A model generated the notes under the pieces. It worked only from the letters and a program-made list of their open reading frames with translations, ran no database searches and had not been told where the DNA came from. 64,000 nucleotides of DNA, taken from positions 468,588 to 532,587 of the forward strand of contig MNCI01009412.1 in assembly GCA_015680685.1 (NCBI GenBank), in the 5' to 3' direction. Positions 1-10,935 of this stretch are shown here, one piece after another. The translations under genes were made by a program, and so were the position numbers. Source of the DNA: Gnetum montanum (Eukaryota; Streptophyta; Gnetopsida; Gnetales; Gnetaceae). Every line of letters starts with the position of its first letter. Position 1 is the stretch's first letter.

Positions 1-394
1 TTATAGATTTATAAGGATCTATTGGGGAGTCATATCTTTGGCCCCTAACTTGATGAAATTAATCCATATTCTAGACCACGTATGATCTTCATACTTGGTT
101 AAAATAAATCGTTAAAAATATTAAACGCTTCCCTGATCTATGTGGCATCTCTGTCTGGCCACGTGCCGAATGGTGTTACATTTTTTTAAAACATTCTGCA
201 ATCTTCCCAGCAACTCCATGACCATCTCCATCTCTGCAGAAAATTTGATGATGTAGATGTGTGAAAAAGGCATTTGGTATTATGCTCTTCTTCGTATTCT
301 AGAATAGGCTTGCGCATTTCTCTGCAATGCAACCATCACTTGGTTGGTCCAATCACTGGCCACGTGGAAGACTGAAACACGTCTTTGAGATGCA
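1..394. other. left-end sequence without a recognised gene
   Basis: No convincing coding frame is visible on either strand. On minus this stretch lies directly downstream of the LRR fragment at 395-812, so it could hold the decayed continuation of that gene, but I could not read further leucine-rich repeats or a kinase domain here. Confidence 0.4.
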
Positions 395-812
395 GAAACA
401 ATGCAGCGGCACTGAGATTGATGTGTATCCATTATCAGATAAATCAAGTTTCTACAAAGATCTCATGCCAATCAGAGGAGGAATTCTTTTGCTCAGAAAG
501 TTGTCTAACAAACTTAGGCTCAGGTTTATCCATGATGACAAATTCCCAATGGTGTCCAGTAAAGTACCGTTAATAAAATTTCAGGACAGCAGAAGGTACT
601 GGAAAGTCTGCCCCAGCTTCTCTAAACTTGGGAGGCACAACCCTTGTGAGATGATTATCGTACATCTCCAAATTTACAAATTTTGAGCAATTTGACACTG
701 CTTTCAGCACAGAAATCTCTTGGTTTGGACCCTCCCTTTTGCTTTGAAGCATAATTTTGCCAAGATCTAGGAATTCCAGTTTTGGTAATTGTATCGTGGA
801 GTTTCATCACCG
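395..812 (-). pseudogene. LRR receptor-kinase fragment (EFR-like, subfamily XII type)
   Basis: Three frames must be stitched together to read it, so it is a pseudogene. Read 5' to 3' on minus it gives consecutive leucine-rich repeats: LPKLEFLDLG, then VSNCSKFVNLEMYDNHLT-VVPP, then a segment with IGNLSSWINLSLSLLDN, then IPPLIGMRSL-KLDLSDNG. The order 'PKLEFLDLG', '(S/T)NCS-LVNLE--DN-L-GVVP', 'GNLSS', 'IP--IG--RSL-KLDLSDN' is that of the extracellular domain of plant LRR receptor kinases of the EFR/FLS2-like subfamily XII, which sense ligands at the cell surface. Only about four repeats of an ectodomain that usually has about twenty remain. No transmembrane or kinase part is seen downstream. 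At least two frameshifts and one stop break it. The family call is firm for LRR and probable for the subfamily. Confidence 0.62.
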
Positions 813-914
813 TAATCCCTACTCCGAAAATAGGACCTTCTACCGTGGCAAAATCCCCATCATTCAAATAATCCTTGCCTGCTTCTTTTTGTTCCTCTAT
901 AAGTACAGGTGGTA

Positions 915-1433
915 TTAGAGGCGGCCTAAGATGATGATTCTAGTGAGCACTACAATGACAACAACGGACCACATGGCCTTGTCCTTGAAAGATTGCAATT
1001 GTTCGCCTATCTTGAACTGACCCCCAAAATGGCTGCCATCATTGCAGGTCTGCACACTGGTGGCATTGGCTTTTATCCGCTCCCTTTTAATGCAATATTT
1101 AGATCCGAATTTTTTATTTTCTTGTTTCATCCGTATGGATATAAACTGGCTGGGCATATTCAATGTTGAAAATTCGTCACTGCATCTTGTTGCAGGAAAT
1201 TGCTGCTGCTTGATGAAGAAATCCACACTGAAATTGAAACGCCCATGCCTCGGCTTGCAAACAAAAATTTCGCGGCTAACGCCAGGAGGCAAACAAGAAA
1301 CCCAAGCTTGAGCTTGGTCCTCTATTCGCAATTTGAAAAAAACGGCAAGGAAATGCCGACAGGGACAGAGCCGCAAGACGAAGAAAATGGATGAAGAACG
1401 AACAAGAAATTGAGAGCCGAAGAACCCCCTCAT
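915..1433 (-). CDS. hypothetical 172-codon frame with terminal hydrophobic segments
   Basis: Open for 172 codons from an ATG at 1433. The N-terminus has a hydrophobic stretch (about residues 10-33, with SSIFFVLRLC) that could be a signal peptide or anchor. The C-terminus ends in a transmembrane-like run (WSVVVIVVLTRIIIL), and a lysine-rich RNKKK segment lies just past the stop in the same frame. The middle is charged and has cysteines but no motif I recognise. It lies just upstream of the LRR fragment on the same strand, so it may be part of the same broken receptor gene or an unrelated decayed exon. It may equally be a chance frame in a stretch of higher GC than its surroundings. Function unknown. 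Confidence 0.25.
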   Translation of the reverse strand: MRGFFGSQFLVRSSSIFFVLRLCPCRHFLAVFFKLRIEDQAQAWVSCLPPGVSREIFVCKPRHGRFNFSVDFFIKQQQFPATRCSDEFSTLNMPSQFISIRMKQENKKFGSKYCIKRERIKANATSVQTCNDGSHFGGQFKIGEQLQSFKDKAMWSVVVIVVLTRIIILGRL

Positions 1434-1574
1434 TTAATGCAAATATGAGGGTTTCTGCATTCTGCGTTGCGTTCGCATCTCTGTGATTTTTTTTTATTTA
1501 TTTCAATTTCAGCAACATCAAATGTTTTTAAATTTCAAGCACAGTGACATCAAATGTTTCTCAGTACAAATCAC

Positions 1575-2870
1575 AAACTAGAACATTCATGAACTTGTTC
1601 TACAATTGTTTGAGTTTCAACTACTAACGCACATTAGTAGAATCTCTTCATAGGATTTGTGACACAAGGTGTCTCCTATTAATGCATTTTTCCAGGAATG
1701 TTTTCGCATGGCATCCTTTTGAGCGTTTGTCAAGTGTTGTGGAGGTTCACCTCTTAGAAGGTATTCTTTTATGGCATCGTACCATTCTATTGCATGCATT
1801 GTGCTAATGGATGCTATAAGCATTTTGTCATGGGTGTTAATTATAGGTTCGGCACAATTTGTGATAGAGCTAGGCAATGCATGGAACATTTTAGGTGTCA
1901 TGCTTAAGGCTAGTGTGGCGAGTGCATCAACAATGGTGTTTTCACTTCTAGGGACATGTTGTATATCCGTTTCTACTAGTTGTCTTAGCAGATGTTTAGT
2001 CAAATCATAGTACAGGTGCAAATGGATAACCTTACATGCGTAAACCTTAGTGACTTGATTAATAACTAGCTTTGAATCACCTCAAACTACAAGATGTGAG
2101 ATTCTTGAAGTTAATGCTGCTTGAAGACCTCAAAGAAGACCTTCATAATCCACCACGTTATTGGTACAAGGAAAGGTTAATCGGTAAGTGAAGGGTAGGA
2201 TTTCTCCAGAGAGGTACGTTAAAATAGCTACAACACTTCCTCCCTGCGAGGTTGAAGCTCCATAAAAATAGAGGATTACCTCGTAGCCATCAGGTACGGT
2301 GTCTATACTGTTAACATTCTCATCAAGGAATTCAGGGTTGACTATTGCTTGATCATGTGTTGGCGAGATCGCTAATTGTGTGACTATTGGTTGACCTTTT
2401 GTGGAAGATTGAGAAACATAGTGTAGGTCAAACTCTGTGATCATCGCTTTCCACCTGGCTATCCTACTTGATTTGTAGATGTTGTTAGTGATGGCATGGA
2501 GTACATTATCCTTGCAAATGATGTAAACTTAATTACGAAAGAGATAATGCCACCATATCTTCAAGCCAAAAACTAGGGCAAGGCATGACTTCTCTACGTT
2601 ATTGTACCATTTTTCATAGGTAATTAAAGCATGGCTTAGATAACATACAGGGATCTTGACTCCATCTTAACGTTTCTGACAAAGCATTGATGGAATGGAA
2701 GAATCAGAAGTTGTAAGGTAGATATAGAAAGGTTAATCACCTTGAGGGGGATAGACGGTTGGTAGTTGAGCTAGTTCTTTCTTTATATTCTTGAATGCTT
2801 CTTGACATTGTTGGGTCCATTAGAAATGCACATTTTTTTGTAATAGGTGCTACATATATCTCAACTTGTT
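1575..2870 (-). pseudogene. Element A RNase H domains and start of integrase linker
   Basis: 2870-2450 gives, with stops and shifts, the RT-adjacent RNase H. From 2444 on, 'EFDLHYVSQ' marks the end of that domain and a second RNase H begins, with SGEILPFTYRLTFPCTNNV and DYEGLL. The usual first catalytic motif YFDGA is read here as YFYGA, so a catalytic Asp is replaced by Tyr. From 2021 down come IQHVPRSENTIVDALATLAL, the typical end of this RNase H in plant Gypsy elements, and the linker toward integrase (EEILLMCVSS). Frame-shifted homology to Element B (ETQTIVEQVHE against EAQKIIDQVMK) continues to about 1575 and then stops. The product would degrade the RNA of the RNA-DNA hybrid during reverse transcription. 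Inactive. Confidence 0.75.
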
Positions 2871-2872
2871 TG

Positions 2873-3604
2873 TCAACCTCTCGATAAAGCATCTAATGAA
2901 TGTAGCCTACCTTGAAGATCGCATAATTCAGTAAGGTTTTTTGGTGGTTGCATATTAGTTATTGTGTTAACCTTATCAGGGTCTACCTGTATTCTTGCTC
3001 CAGAGACTATGAAACCAAGCATTTTACTTTTTTTGACACCAAAGACACACTTCTTTGGATTGAGTCTAAGGTCATATTTGAGACAACGTTTAAGCACTAA
3101 GTCTAGATTTTTTGCATGCTATTTTGTTATTTTAGATTTGACCGCAATATTGTCAACATAATCATTGAGTAAATTGAGCATGTAATCACTAAATATGTAT
3201 GTCATTCCTCCTTGATATGTAGCTCCTACATTTTTAAGGCCAAATGACATCATTGTATAACAAAATGTACCCCAAGGTGTCATGAAAGTTATTCTGAGTT
3301 GATGTTCTGGGTTGATTCTTATTTGGCTGTATCCCAAAAATCCATCCATAAAGGATAATAATGCATGCCCAGCAGTTGTGTCAATAATTTGATGAACGCT
3401 AGGTAATGGAAAATCGTCCTTTACAGTGGTTGTGTTGAGATCATGGAATTCAATGCATATGTGTATACTACCATTCTTCTTGAGGACTACAACAATGTTT
3501 GATACCCAATTGGAATAGTCAATAGCCCGAATGAAACCAGCTTGATAGAGCTTTGTGATTTTAGCACAGATGGCCAATGCAACCTTGGGTCTAACCTTCC
3601 TCAC
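2873..3604 (-). pseudogene. Element A reverse transcriptase
   Basis: RT palm and thumb of a Gypsy polyprotein. Reading down from 3604: KLYQAGFIRAIDYSNWVSNI, then IHICIEFHDLN and FPLPSVHQIID, LLSFMDGFLGYSQI, MTPWGTFCYTMMSFGLKNVG, and the active-site motif at 3149-3160. That motif is YVDN where active enzymes have YVDD, so the second catalytic Asp is Asn. After a break near 3110 the thumb follows with LRLNPKKCVFGVKK and KMLGFIVS at 3097-2990. The enzyme would copy element RNA to DNA in virus-like particles in the cytoplasm. The Asp to Asn change and stops make it dead. Length and motif order are otherwise normal. Confidence 0.85.
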
Positions 3605-4027
3605 TTTTTACTTCACCAGTTTAATTTTTTCATCAAGAATAATGTTGTGTTGGATGATTTGGGGGTCTAGTCCTGGCATATCTGTATATGACCATGTGAA
3701 CATTTTTATGTTGTCTTTTAACACTTGAGTGATGTCACCTACAAGTTTCAAGTCCAATAAGGCACTTAATTTTAATGTTCTGGTTTCTCCATTGATCATG
3801 GTAATGGGGATTTCAACTAGAGGATCTTTAGTGATATTATCAACTTCTAGATCTAGAGTTTTAGTCACATTTTTAGGCCAATATGACATTTCTTGAGTGG
3901 AGGCTATTAAATCGGTATAGGTGGATGGATTTAAATCCAAGGATTCTAGGTTGATTGCCCTTTCTACCTCCCCGTATGATCCATCAAGAGACAATGTTGA
4001 GAGGATATTCTTGGTAGCCATGTGCAT
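3605..4027 (-). pseudogene. Element A pol N-terminal linker ahead of RT
   Basis: Open for 139 codons from 4027. It contains the acidic segment LEVDNITKDPLVEIPITM, then FTWSYTDMPGLDPQIIQHNI, the conserved stretch just before RT in plant Gypsy pol (sense: 'the element's polyprotein binds... directed to the palm'). The same order is read in Element B at 28440-28790 and Element C at 40830-41080. It lies directly behind the antisense module. If pol is expressed from a transcript spliced across that module, as the known intron between protease and RT in Ogre elements would suggest, an acceptor would lie shortly before 4027. Only a frame junction separates it from RT, so it was one polyprotein. Confidence 0.7.
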
Positions 4028-6315
4028 GCTCTTGCCAATTTAAAATGGGAGCAGAGTAAGAGACACCCACTTGGAAAAGGAGTTACTAAATATAAGTGAA
4101 CTATGCATTGACAACAATTTAGAGATGTGGTGGAAGTCATGGCAGTTTAAGGTCATACCGGGCCACATGGAAGTTTAAGGTCGTACCAGGCCACATGTGG
4201 ACTTGTCCTTTGGATTGACTATATGCACTATTTTTTAAATTTTAAAACATTTAGATTTCAAATTTTTGACTTTTCAATTCTACATTTTTAAATTTTAAAT
4301 TTTCAAGTGGGGATTTCAAATTTTTATGAATTTGACGTTGTTTCCATATTTTTATATATATTTATTTATTTATCGTTGTTGATTTTTTGCACTTTCCTCC
4401 TCTTTTCATAAGAAATTTTCAGCCTCATTTCAGGGGGTTGGAATGACAAGGAAAGTTAGGAAATCATAAGGCAAAGATGGCTTGAACAACAACATGTAAG
4501 TAAAATAAGAAGAGGAACTAGAATAAAAGGCCAAAAATTAAATAAATTAAATTAAATTATTAGGGAGAATAGAAAAGGAAATTTTTAAAATAGAAGGCCT
4601 CATTTCTGTTAACATGAGTTGCTAAAATTTGGAAGGATAGCGTGACCTCCCTCCAGAGTGTAGCATGAGCCAAGGTGTTAGCGTCAGCGTTAGTGTGATC
4701 ATGAAAGACAAGGGTAGAGGGAAGGCATTTAGGGGCAAGGCAAAGAAGTAGGTAGATTTGACATTCATGGAGGAGAGTCAAGGGCTCCTCCAACATCTCC
4801 CCCAAGCCAGCATTCCAATGTGGAAGAAGGCCTTGCATAGGTAAATTCTTTTTTCCAGTTTTTTCCTGGTAGCAGCATTACCTAGGGTAGAACTTTGGCT
4901 ATGACTTGGGCTTTAGGATTTCTGGAATTATGGGGGTTGTCAATTTTTTTGGGGTTTCTGGCTTTTTTGGAATGGTTTTTGTAGGGTTTGTGGATGTAAC
5001 ATGAGTGTTGGGAGGAAGACTTGTCTTTCGAGTTGTAGTGTGAGCTACATTTTGTGAGCTTGGGGTTTTCTTTGTTCACATTGTGAGCCTCTTACCCTTC
5101 TTGACAGCATGACTATCTTTCCCTCTTTGGCATCTTTGGCAGCGTGATTGCAAATTTTTTGATTTTGGAGGTGCATCGTTACATGCAATTTTTTTTGGAT
5201 TTGAGGGTAGGGGATGAACATCGTGACTTTGAATTTTTGGGCAAAATTTTCCAATTTTCGTGTGAAACATGACTACAGAAATTTTAACTTTGGATTTTTA
5301 GAGGGGCAAGAATGGCCAGTATGACTATAAATTTTCAATTTCGAAGGGGTAACGTGACTGCACATTTTTTTGGGGGAACTCAGCGTGACTGCACATTTTG
5401 AATTTTCAGGGAACTCAGCATGACTACACATTTTGGATTTTTCAGGGAACTCAGCGTGACTGCACACTTTGAATTTTTTGAGAACTTAGCATGACTTGTG
5501 ATTTTTGAATTTTTAGAGGCTACTTTCTACTTCTTTACTTCTCCACATCATGGTCTATAGCCCACCTACCCTGGTATGAGTTGAGAGGATCTAACTAACG
5601 AGGGGTCCTTCCTTAGTCTAGGGGCATTTCTACCATTATTAGGAAGTCAAAGAGGAATTAAGACATCCGCTCTCAAAGGAACATTGCTTAACTCAGATGC
5701 CACTCCTCCCTCAGGTTAAAAGGAATGAGAATTTCTAAGCCCCATACTTGCCATCCCTGCTATACTTGCCATACCCAAACTCACCTCCCATGCCCAGATG
5801 GAAAGGTTTTTTGGAAAGCTTGCATGACGAAAGAAAGAGCTTTATAAGCAGAATTACCCTTCTCCACCGATATTGCTGGATCGGTAGCCAAACCCATTGA
5901 TAAATTACTTAGATGGGTGAGAAGTGTGAACTGTGAATTGTGGGCATTTTGGGACCCTAGGCTGCAGGGTTTTTTGACCTTCCTTGGTGGCATGAATGCA
6001 GGCCAGATTTTTGGGGCAAGTTGCAGGTTCTAATGTAAGTTAGAATGTGGGATGCTAGGATGAGTGGAATTGCTAGGGTGAGTTTTGAAGGGAAGACCCA
6101 TCGTGACTTGTGAGTGGAAAGCCCAGCATGACTTGCTAGCGTGACTTACTGGTGGCTTGCTTTCAAGGCTCAGCTTGACTTGGTTTGGAGATGCTAAAGA
6201 TACCCAACGTGAGCCGTGCATTGCTACTAGATACCCATTATTTGAAAATTTTGTGTTTATATCATTTATTTGTTTTCTTCTATGTTTATGTTTTGCATTT
6301 TTATGTGGGTTTATC
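4028..6315. other. pol-side flank of Element A antisense module (putative 5' region of the antisense gene)
   Basis: This 2.3 kb separates the RT end of pol from the first exon of the antisense gene. At 4140-4205 there are two copies of a motif with 'agtttaaggtc(a/g)taccgggccacatg', the same motif as the 27-bp array at 10711-10930, so the motif borders both sides of the module. From 5080 to 5510 there are many GTGAC-containing repeats, and at 6085-6170 GTGACTT motifs recur. A minus frame at 4560-4838 and others at 4882-5467 show no family resemblance and are probably chance. By position it would be the promoter and leader of the antisense gene; I could not identify a core promoter. Confidence 0.4.
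5354..5490. repeat. 35-36 bp tandem repeat with CAGCGTGACTGCACA core
   Basis: About three and a half units beginning 'gggaactcagcgtgactgca' follow one another, each ending in a T-rich stretch. Degenerate GTGAC-containing relatives extend left to about 5080. It lies upstream of the antisense gene. Neither Element B nor C has this array in the matching place; each has a different one. Confidence 0.75.
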
Positions 6316-9300
6316 ATGGCATGGATTCCAATGTACCCCAGTGAGCGTCAAATACACTAAATAGATATTGGTACTCTTGTCTCATGGGGTGAAGCTAGAG
6401 ATTCAAAGTATCAATTTATGTGTTTTTTAATTTTATGTGGTTTTCCCCTATGGTTAACACTTAGATTTTTTCTCTTACCTAATGTTTTGACCATGTGCAG
6501 GGGGCCTAAATCTTCTTATTTGGTGGTTGAGCTTGTTAGGGTACTTGCTTGGTTTGGTTCTTTTGGACTGGACACATCCCCCTATGACTTGCGCATCAGG
6601 CCCCATGTGATATGGTTTCATCCCAGTGTCAGTTCATTTTTTTCCTTCACCTTGCAACATTTTAGTGTGGTCATATGGTCTCATATGACTGAATAGTTGG
6701 CTTGTGATATTATTGAGATAGCGCTACCTGAGTCCACATAGGGCATGCTTGCCTTTGTTATTGATATTGATGAGGGACTTTTCAAGGTTGCATGAGGCCC
6801 TGTTGAAGGTCCTAGATCCACACATCCCTTGACTCGTGTGTTGGAGTTGCCTACATGTAGTCATTACAATAGTAGCAACACACTTTTCCTAGCTCTCTAT
6901 GTACACACTCTATTCCAGAACCTACCCAGGATAGTATATAGAGTGGATAGGTATGCTCCCTTGTATTTTAACTTGTGACTCTAATTTAAATTTTATGTCA
7001 TCACCTAAATGTAAATGTTTTTCTTCATGTAGGCCCCATTTTTATGAACATGGGATGCGCGATGATGATGGTGGACTTGCCTTAATGTGCATAGTGCTAG
7101 AGACGTTTATGGTAGGACCTATTCTTCATGTTGTAGTATTGCACCAGACAAAGATGGCTCTTGTTGACTGCGATAGGAAATTTTCAAGAGCCTTTGAACT
7201 TTTCCAAGCTCAAGGTTGGTTGCATGAGGAATGGTCTTTCAATGGGTCAATCTTTCCTCAATGAATTTATCCTACACCTATCCCGCCTAGGCTACTTACT
7301 GATGGTAAATAGCCATACCCTAGACTTCATTTTCTCTTCCTTTTAGTTACATTATCATTTGCCATGTTTTTAATCCTTTTTGCTCTATGTTTTCCCTTTA
7401 CAGCAGCCATCCCTCCCAAAGAAATCACTATTATAATGGGATGCACTAAGGCCATCCTTTTCATGAAATTTGGGGAGGTGGAGCAATCACAAAAGTGGTT
7501 GTGAAAGGGGGCTTCTGAGTTGATCATCAGTCGTCTTACTCAGGTGGGTTTGATGGACTTGTTTTCAGCTTTGACTCCTAGCATTCTAGCTACTGAGATG
7601 GTCACCGTTATTGATTCCTTTAATGATGATGCTTCATATTTTAGCACGTGGGTCCAAGGGGTCAAGCTATCTTTCCATTTGATCACTGAATTCATGTCTG
7701 ACCTTTTTGGCGTGCCCATCGATGGTGCCACGGTTGCCATAGATAAAGCAACCAAGGAGGGCCAGGTTATAAAAGAACTGGAGGAATGTTTAGGTGTATC
7801 TCGGGGTCATAAAGGTTTTGCTATGCAAAAAGACACCTGATTAGTGGAGGTGAACTTTCTATATCCTCTCTTCCAATCAAGCACATTTCCTAAATCTCTT
7901 TCTCAAGGGAGAAATCTTGGGATCGAGTCTACACGTGCCATACGTACAGTCTTAGAAATAGGTCGGTGCTACAATTGGGCATAGTTTCTTATATCTAGCT
8001 TTCATTGGGAGATTATTAGGTTACGTTCAAACACCCATGCTAAATCCCATTTCACCTTTTCCTTCTTTGCGAGGTATTTATGTAGGTTCACTGAGTTCTT
8101 AGTGGTTTACAATGATACCCGCCATGTTTTGAGGGACCATTCACAATTGTCCCATCCATGGGTTTGCCACCTATTTAGCATTACCAGATCTCAGGATCCA
8201 CCAGAAGAAATTGAGGAATCCACATCAGTTACCAATGGAGGTGTGGTTACCCATTCCCATCATTCCCATGATAGGTTGGGATTGGAACCACCTAGGCTGC
8301 GCATGTCTATGAAAAGGGCTAAACATTTAATTGGCGAGACCGTTTGAAAGTCGAAGATGAAGGTGAAGAGGAAAGAACATCCAAGGGAGCCTTCCCTAGA
8401 TGTGATTCTGCTAAGAGTAAAGAAGATTTGTTTTGCATTGCCAATGGAAGGTAAGTATTTTGTTTTATTGTTATAAATTATTTGTTATTTGTTGTTTTTG
8501 ATCTATATGTTACATATAATATGTTATGCTAACTCTAAGATTTTGGAATCATCAGAGGAAAGTGCTGAGAGAGAGAGAGATACTTTGGCCCTAATGGCTG
8601 ATCCTGAAGTGATTGTCACAGGGCCGGAAGAAGAAGCGAAGGAAAGAGAAGAAACAACTGAAGAACATCCCACATCACAAGAGGGAGATGTGATGGACGT
8701 CATGGAGATGAGGCTTGTAGATGCTTTGGATGCACTTAGGCAATGCAGTGATGAAAGAGGTGTTCATTCAGGTGATGAAAGAGATGTCCTTGATGGCTTC
8801 TTCAATGGATTGTTGCAGCTTGGTGATCTACCTAAGCTAAAGAGCAAAGGGCCTTTTGGTACGTTTCTTTTAGCACAATCCATGTTTTTGTACCTTTTAA
8901 TTTTCATGAGTTGTTTTTAATTATCTTGATTGTTTCTAGAATTAGAGGTAAATGCTGAGACTTCTGAGGCACACGCATCTCAGGCAAAGATATTAGGAAC
9001 ACAGGTTCCAATTGAAGTGACCTCTTTGGCTTGTCCCACACTAACTAACTAGCTAAGGCCATGGCCTGAGATGCCTAATAAGATAGACTTTATTAAAGGC
9101 ATTGTTGATGATGTTGTTGCTTACCTACAAGAAGTTCATCTAGAACTAGGTATGTGTATGTCATGCATTGCACTTAGTGTCTGGGTTCATTGTTGATTAT
9201 AGGTGATTTATGTGTGTGGTGTTTACACCTATAGGCACCAAGCTTCAGTGGGATCCCTCTAAAGTTACTCACATTGATGCTCTCCCTAAATTGCTAGGGA

Positions 9301-10184
9301 ATGTTGAGTAAGTCCCAAGGAATGTGTATGATGTGGTTTCTAGTTGCTTCATACAGAATGCCAAGTTGCTTTGGACTTGTAGGCATTCAGTTGAGTACTT
9401 ATGGGACAATGTACATTCATTGAAAGAAGCACTAGCAAAGGAGAGAGAGAAGAATGGGGATCTCTAGTCCCATTATAATTTTTCTGCTACTAGACTATCT
9501 GGTGATAGCACTTGGCATACTTCTGAAATCACCTATGCATGCTATTGGATGGTTTTGAACAGCAAGGTGCAAGCTACACGGGATTTGGCTAAGCAAAAGG
9601 CAAAGATAGATTTTCTAAACATAAAGTGTCATGATTGGAAGTCCTTTGTGACTAAGGTATGGAAGTGGGGCAAAGACCAAAAGGACCACAAGCATCAACA
9701 CAAGAAATGGTTGAAGGAAGAGTCAGTTGAACATCACCAGATGGAGATGTTCATTGATGGGTTAGGCTTCCAGTTTGCTTATGAAAGGTTCGCCAAGTGC
9801 ACCGAGGTGGAAGGATCTCCCGAGAGAACAATCGCCACCACCTCTGAGGAGGTTTCTACATGCATGTTCTCTCTTGAGCATCCTACCTAGACCTCAGTGG
9901 ACAAGGGTAAAACCTTAGCTGACATTGATCTTGGCTTGGAAGAGGATTTGGTGAATGTGCCCGAGGTGGAGATTCTACAGCATTTGGAGGCCAACATAGG
10001 GCCCTCCTCACTTGTGAGTGTTACTATTTTTTCCTAATTTTTTTGTTTATGATTTTCTTTACTACTCTTACCTTGTTTATTTTTTTTCTATTTTCTGCTA
10101 TAGGGACACGTTAATGATGAAGCTGGTCACAGTGGAGCAAAAGCATATGCTAAAGAAGATCTTGGGGAGCAACCCCTTCCCTGA
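6316..10184 (+). pseudogene. antisense multi-exon gene carried inside Element A (decayed)
   Basis: Lies between protease and RT on the strand opposite the element's genes. I read eight exons: 6316-6407, 6501-6950, 7033-7304, 7404-8450, 8556-8858, 8940-9149, 9235-10013, 10104-10184, with introns of about 80-105 bases, all GT-AG; donors include GTAAGT, GTACGT, GTATGT and GTGAGT. Reading frame is kept across the junctions I checked (exons 1-2, 2-3, 7-8). The product would be about 1,070 residues: N-terminal MAWIPMYPSER, a central segment with WVQGVKLSFHLITEFMSDLF followed by GVPIDG, a Glu-rich acidic stretch (exon 5), a Lys/His-rich charged stretch (exon 7) and the end GEQPLP. The central 'W(V/I)-GV---F---I---FGVP' pattern recalls plant retroelement-associated 'putative plant transposon protein' families; this is inference. 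About eight in-frame stops show decay. Element B has a homologue. Confidence 0.7.
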
Positions 10185-10710
10185 ATTCATTGTTAATCAT
10201 ATTTTAGCTATTAGATGTCTTTTGATTTTTTTGGATCTTTGATGGAAAGGTATGGTTGACAAATGTAACAATGTGGACCTAATTATGACATAATATGTTG
10301 AAACTTTACTACCATGTTGGTATATCATCTTTTTTATTTTGTATATTTTCTCTTTTTATTTGTTTTGTTTTAATATTATCGTGAACATATGAATGTAACT
10401 AAATGTGAGATAGGGAATAAAACGTGAATTAATACTTGTAAAAGAGGAAAGAAATGATAAGACATAAATCGAGACTGCAACTTGTATCATTTAAATTTGA
10501 CATAACATGGTGGATGTTTGTAAGCTTTGCAATGTATTGAATCCTAGTTTAAAGCCATTTCAGGTTTTTTAGATTAGTTTAAAGTCATAGTGGACTATTT
10601 GCATTTATTTCTAAGGAAAGAAAGATTACCAGTTTTAGGTCATAGTGGGCCAAAAGTAATAATGGTTTCAGGAAACTTTTAAAAAGAACCGGTCATTTCT
10701 AACCATGGCT
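10185..10710. other. spacer between antisense gene stop and 27-bp array
   Basis: AT-rich, no coding frame. It would be the 3' flank of the antisense gene. From about 10545 degenerate copies of the array motif appear ('agtttaaagtcatagtggac', 'ttttaggtcatagtgggcc'), so the array decays gradually into this spacer. Confidence 0.5.
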
Positions 10711-10930
10711 AGTTTAACGTCATTGCGGATCGTGGCTAGTTTAACATCATTTCAGACATGTGGTAGTTTAATTTCATTTCAGACATGTGGTACTTTAACA
10801 TCATTTTGGACATGTGGTAGTTTAACGTCATTTTGAACATGTGGTAGTTTAACATCATTTCTGACATGTGGTAGTTTAACGTCATTTTGGACATGTGGTA
10901 GTTTAATGTCATTTCGGACATGTGGTAGTT
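10711..10930. repeat. 27-bp tandem array bordering the antisense module (Element A)
   Basis: Eight units of exactly 27 bases in phase, each beginning 'agtttaac(a/g)tcattt' and ending 'gacatgtggt'. On minus the motif reads as -CCACATG--TGAAATGACGTTAAA-. It sits between the stop of the antisense gene and the end of the protease frame. The corresponding place in Element B has an array of the same unit length and related motif. Confidence 0.9.
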
Positions 10931-10935
10931 TTGTT

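Noticed and set aside
4560-4838. 92-codon minus frame as a host gene
   Set aside because: No motif, no homologue in Elements B or C at the matching place, and located in a region of repeats; kept only as part of the spacer description.
5273-5467. Minus frame of repeated CSHAEFPE-type peptide
   Set aside because: It is the translation of the 35-36 bp GTGACTG repeat, with no family match and no neighbouring coding sequence.
10736-10921. Minus frame of repeated MSEMTLNYH-type peptide
   Set aside because: It is the translation of the 27-bp array; the unit is a multiple of three, so a frame stays open without coding.
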